A stretch of 22,922 bases of DNA from an uncultured Catenibacterium sp. (GTDB lineage: Bacteria > Bacillota_I > Bacilli_A > Erysipelotrichales > Coprobacillaceae). The stretch lies in contig NZ_UQGV01000029.1 of NCBI RefSeq assembly GCF_900540665.1, forward strand, positions 1-22,922, written 5' to 3'. The notes under the pieces were generated by a model. It did no database searches, was not told where the DNA came from, and saw only the letters and a list, made by a program, of their open reading frames with translations. Shown in pieces: positions 21,825 through 22,922 of this stretch (position 1 is its first letter; each line of letters begins with the position of its first letter). Both the position numbers and the translations under genes were made by a program.

Positions 21825-22922
21825 CTACTGTTCTAATATAGATGTCTTTGCATCTTCACCTTTTTGTTTAATAATCACAGCCATCAATTCATCCTGTGAA
21901 TACACAAGAACCTTAATATTAAAGTCTTGTGTAAATTTACTATTAATGTTATCAGCAATCACTGAAGTTAGATATAGTAATTCTGTATATGTCTTGATAT
22001 TCAAGTGTGCTGTGATTTTCATTGACTGAATTGTATCATTGATGTAGTTGGCTTCACCAACTAAACCAGCGGCTTCTGTAGAAGCCTTCTTCAAGTTAGA
22101 CTTGATTGTCGCAAAATCTGAAGCAGTGGCTGGATCTAACTTAGATGCACGAGAACTAGTAAAGAAGACATTTTCATGATTAACCTTCTTTAAAGTTCCA
22201 GCACTGCCACCCTCGCAGAATGCTTCATAAATATAATTACCATTTGTTTCAGATATTTCATTATTATTGGCACGATATACACCAATCATAACTGGAACAT
22301 CTGTTAATTTTTTCTTATTTGAACGAATATACTTGTAAATCTTCTTAACACACTGCTGTGAAAAGCTTCTTAATTTATCATCGCTAAGTGTCACTGCAGG
22401 TGAAGAAAGTTTACCATCAATCTGTTCTTTGGGATCAAGAATAAGCGCAATAGAAATACCTTTTAATACATAACCAGAACCGCTCTTCTTATAATAATCC
22501 TGTTCAGTTAAATTTGATACAAGAACAGGACTCTGTAATCCTTCATAACTTTTACCACTTTCTATCTGTAATGTATTAGGATATTTCTTATCTTCTTCTT
22601 TAGTTCCTGCCACATCCCTTTTTAGAAGATTATTGTAATCAGTTGGTGTTAATTCTAATCCTTCTGATAAATAATAATCGTTTGTAGAGAAATGACTTGT
22701 TGAAAGGATCTGTAATCCTGAACCGATAGTTACTAAATCCTTTGTGTTACTGAAGTTCAAATAGAATTTCTCACTATTTTTAGAACGTCCATTATTAATC
22801 ATATTGTAGTAGTTACCATCAAATGTCTTAGCAGATGACTCTTTGGTACTACTTGATGTTTTCACTGTTTTGCTGGAGCATCCTGTCGCAAAAATAAGCA
22901 TGATGCTAACAAGAGCTTTTAA
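21825..22922 (-). CDS. camS: CamS-family lipoprotein (5' end beyond the window)
   Basis: At least 365 codons; the frame is open to the last base of the window, so the true start lies outside. The visible part begins LKALVSIMLIFATGCSS, the end of a lipoprotein signal with lipobox ATGC, and the following cysteine is expected to be lipidated. The long Ser/Lys-rich linker and the domain (TDYNNLLKRDVAG, YPNTLQIESGKSYEGL, GISIALILDP, VMIGVYRANN, GNYIYEAFCEGG) match the CamS sex-pheromone-precursor family, which in Firmicutes commonly precedes gatCAB (often ligA-camS-gatCAB). The natural pheromone role is specific to enterococci and staphylococci and derives from the signal peptide; the protein's own job is unknown. 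An internal ATG at 22901 would lose most of the signal peptide. Confidence 0.85.
   Translation of the reverse strand, partial: LKALVSIMLIFATGCSSKTVKTSSSTKESSAKTFDGNYYNMINNGRSKNSEKFYLNFSNTKDLVTIGSGLQILSTSHFSTNDYYLSEGLELTPTDYNNLLKRDVAGTKEEDKKYPNTLQIESGKSYEGLQSPVLVSNLTEQDYYKKSGSGYVLKGISIALILDPKEQIDGKLSSPAVTLSDDKLRSFSQQCVKKIYKYIRSNKKKLTDVPVMIGVYRANNNEISETNGNYIYEAFCEGGSAGTLKKVNHENVFFTSSRASKLDPATASDFATIKSNLKKASTEAAGLVGEANYINDTIQSMKITAHLNIKTYTELLYLTSVIADNINSKFTQDFNIKVLVYSQDELMAVIIKQKGEDAKTSILEQ

Overview
The window comes from a low-GC Bacillota genome. AT-rich intergenic DNA, strong Shine-Dalgarno sites, xPKTGD-type sortase signals, a camS-gatC-gatA-gatB operon and the form of GatA all point to a gut Erysipelotrichales/Coprobacillaceae relative. 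That is an inference from gene style, not from a marker gene. Nearly every gene lies on the minus strand, so the window reads from right to left.

Right end (22922 to 16300): a camS-like lipoprotein cut by the window edge, then gatC, gatA and gatB (the tRNA-dependent amidotransferase), a one-TM hypothetical protein, and rlmD (23S rRNA m5U methyltransferase) with a small cysteine-rich protein starting 1 nt after it. Positions 14637-16569 look like the collapsed remains of an integrative element at the 3' end of rlmD. A 24-bp direct repeat marks both ends: one copy is the end of rlmD, the other lies in the reading frame of a large-serine-recombinase remnant. Between them are a small antitoxin-like gene and an RQC-minor-like gene broken by one in-frame stop.

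Middle (14441 to 7954): a sugar-uptake and sensing block. A GPH/MelB-type symporter has a promoter region with a 17-bp palindrome over a weak -35 and a near-consensus cre over the start point. Next is a compact four-gene operon: YesN-type response regulator, YesM/LytS-type histidine kinase, a membrane-anchored half-size binding-protein-like protein, and a membrane-anchored galactose/glucose-binding-protein homologue. There are no ABC transporter genes, so the binding proteins are best read as co-receptors of the kinase, as in XylFII-LytS.

Left part (7864 to 1): a membrane-linked XRE regulator; about 670 bases of non-coding DNA with inverted repeats and cre-like sites; a large sortase-anchored VWA adhesin with four 83-residue repeats; a MarR-autoregulated operon (MarR, polytopic membrane protein, flavodoxin-like protein, small membrane protein) with two operators exactly 20 bp apart; a small membrane protein; and a YdcF/DUF218 enzyme carried on a sortase-anchored surface protein. 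The first 60 bases resemble the end of an IS21-type element.
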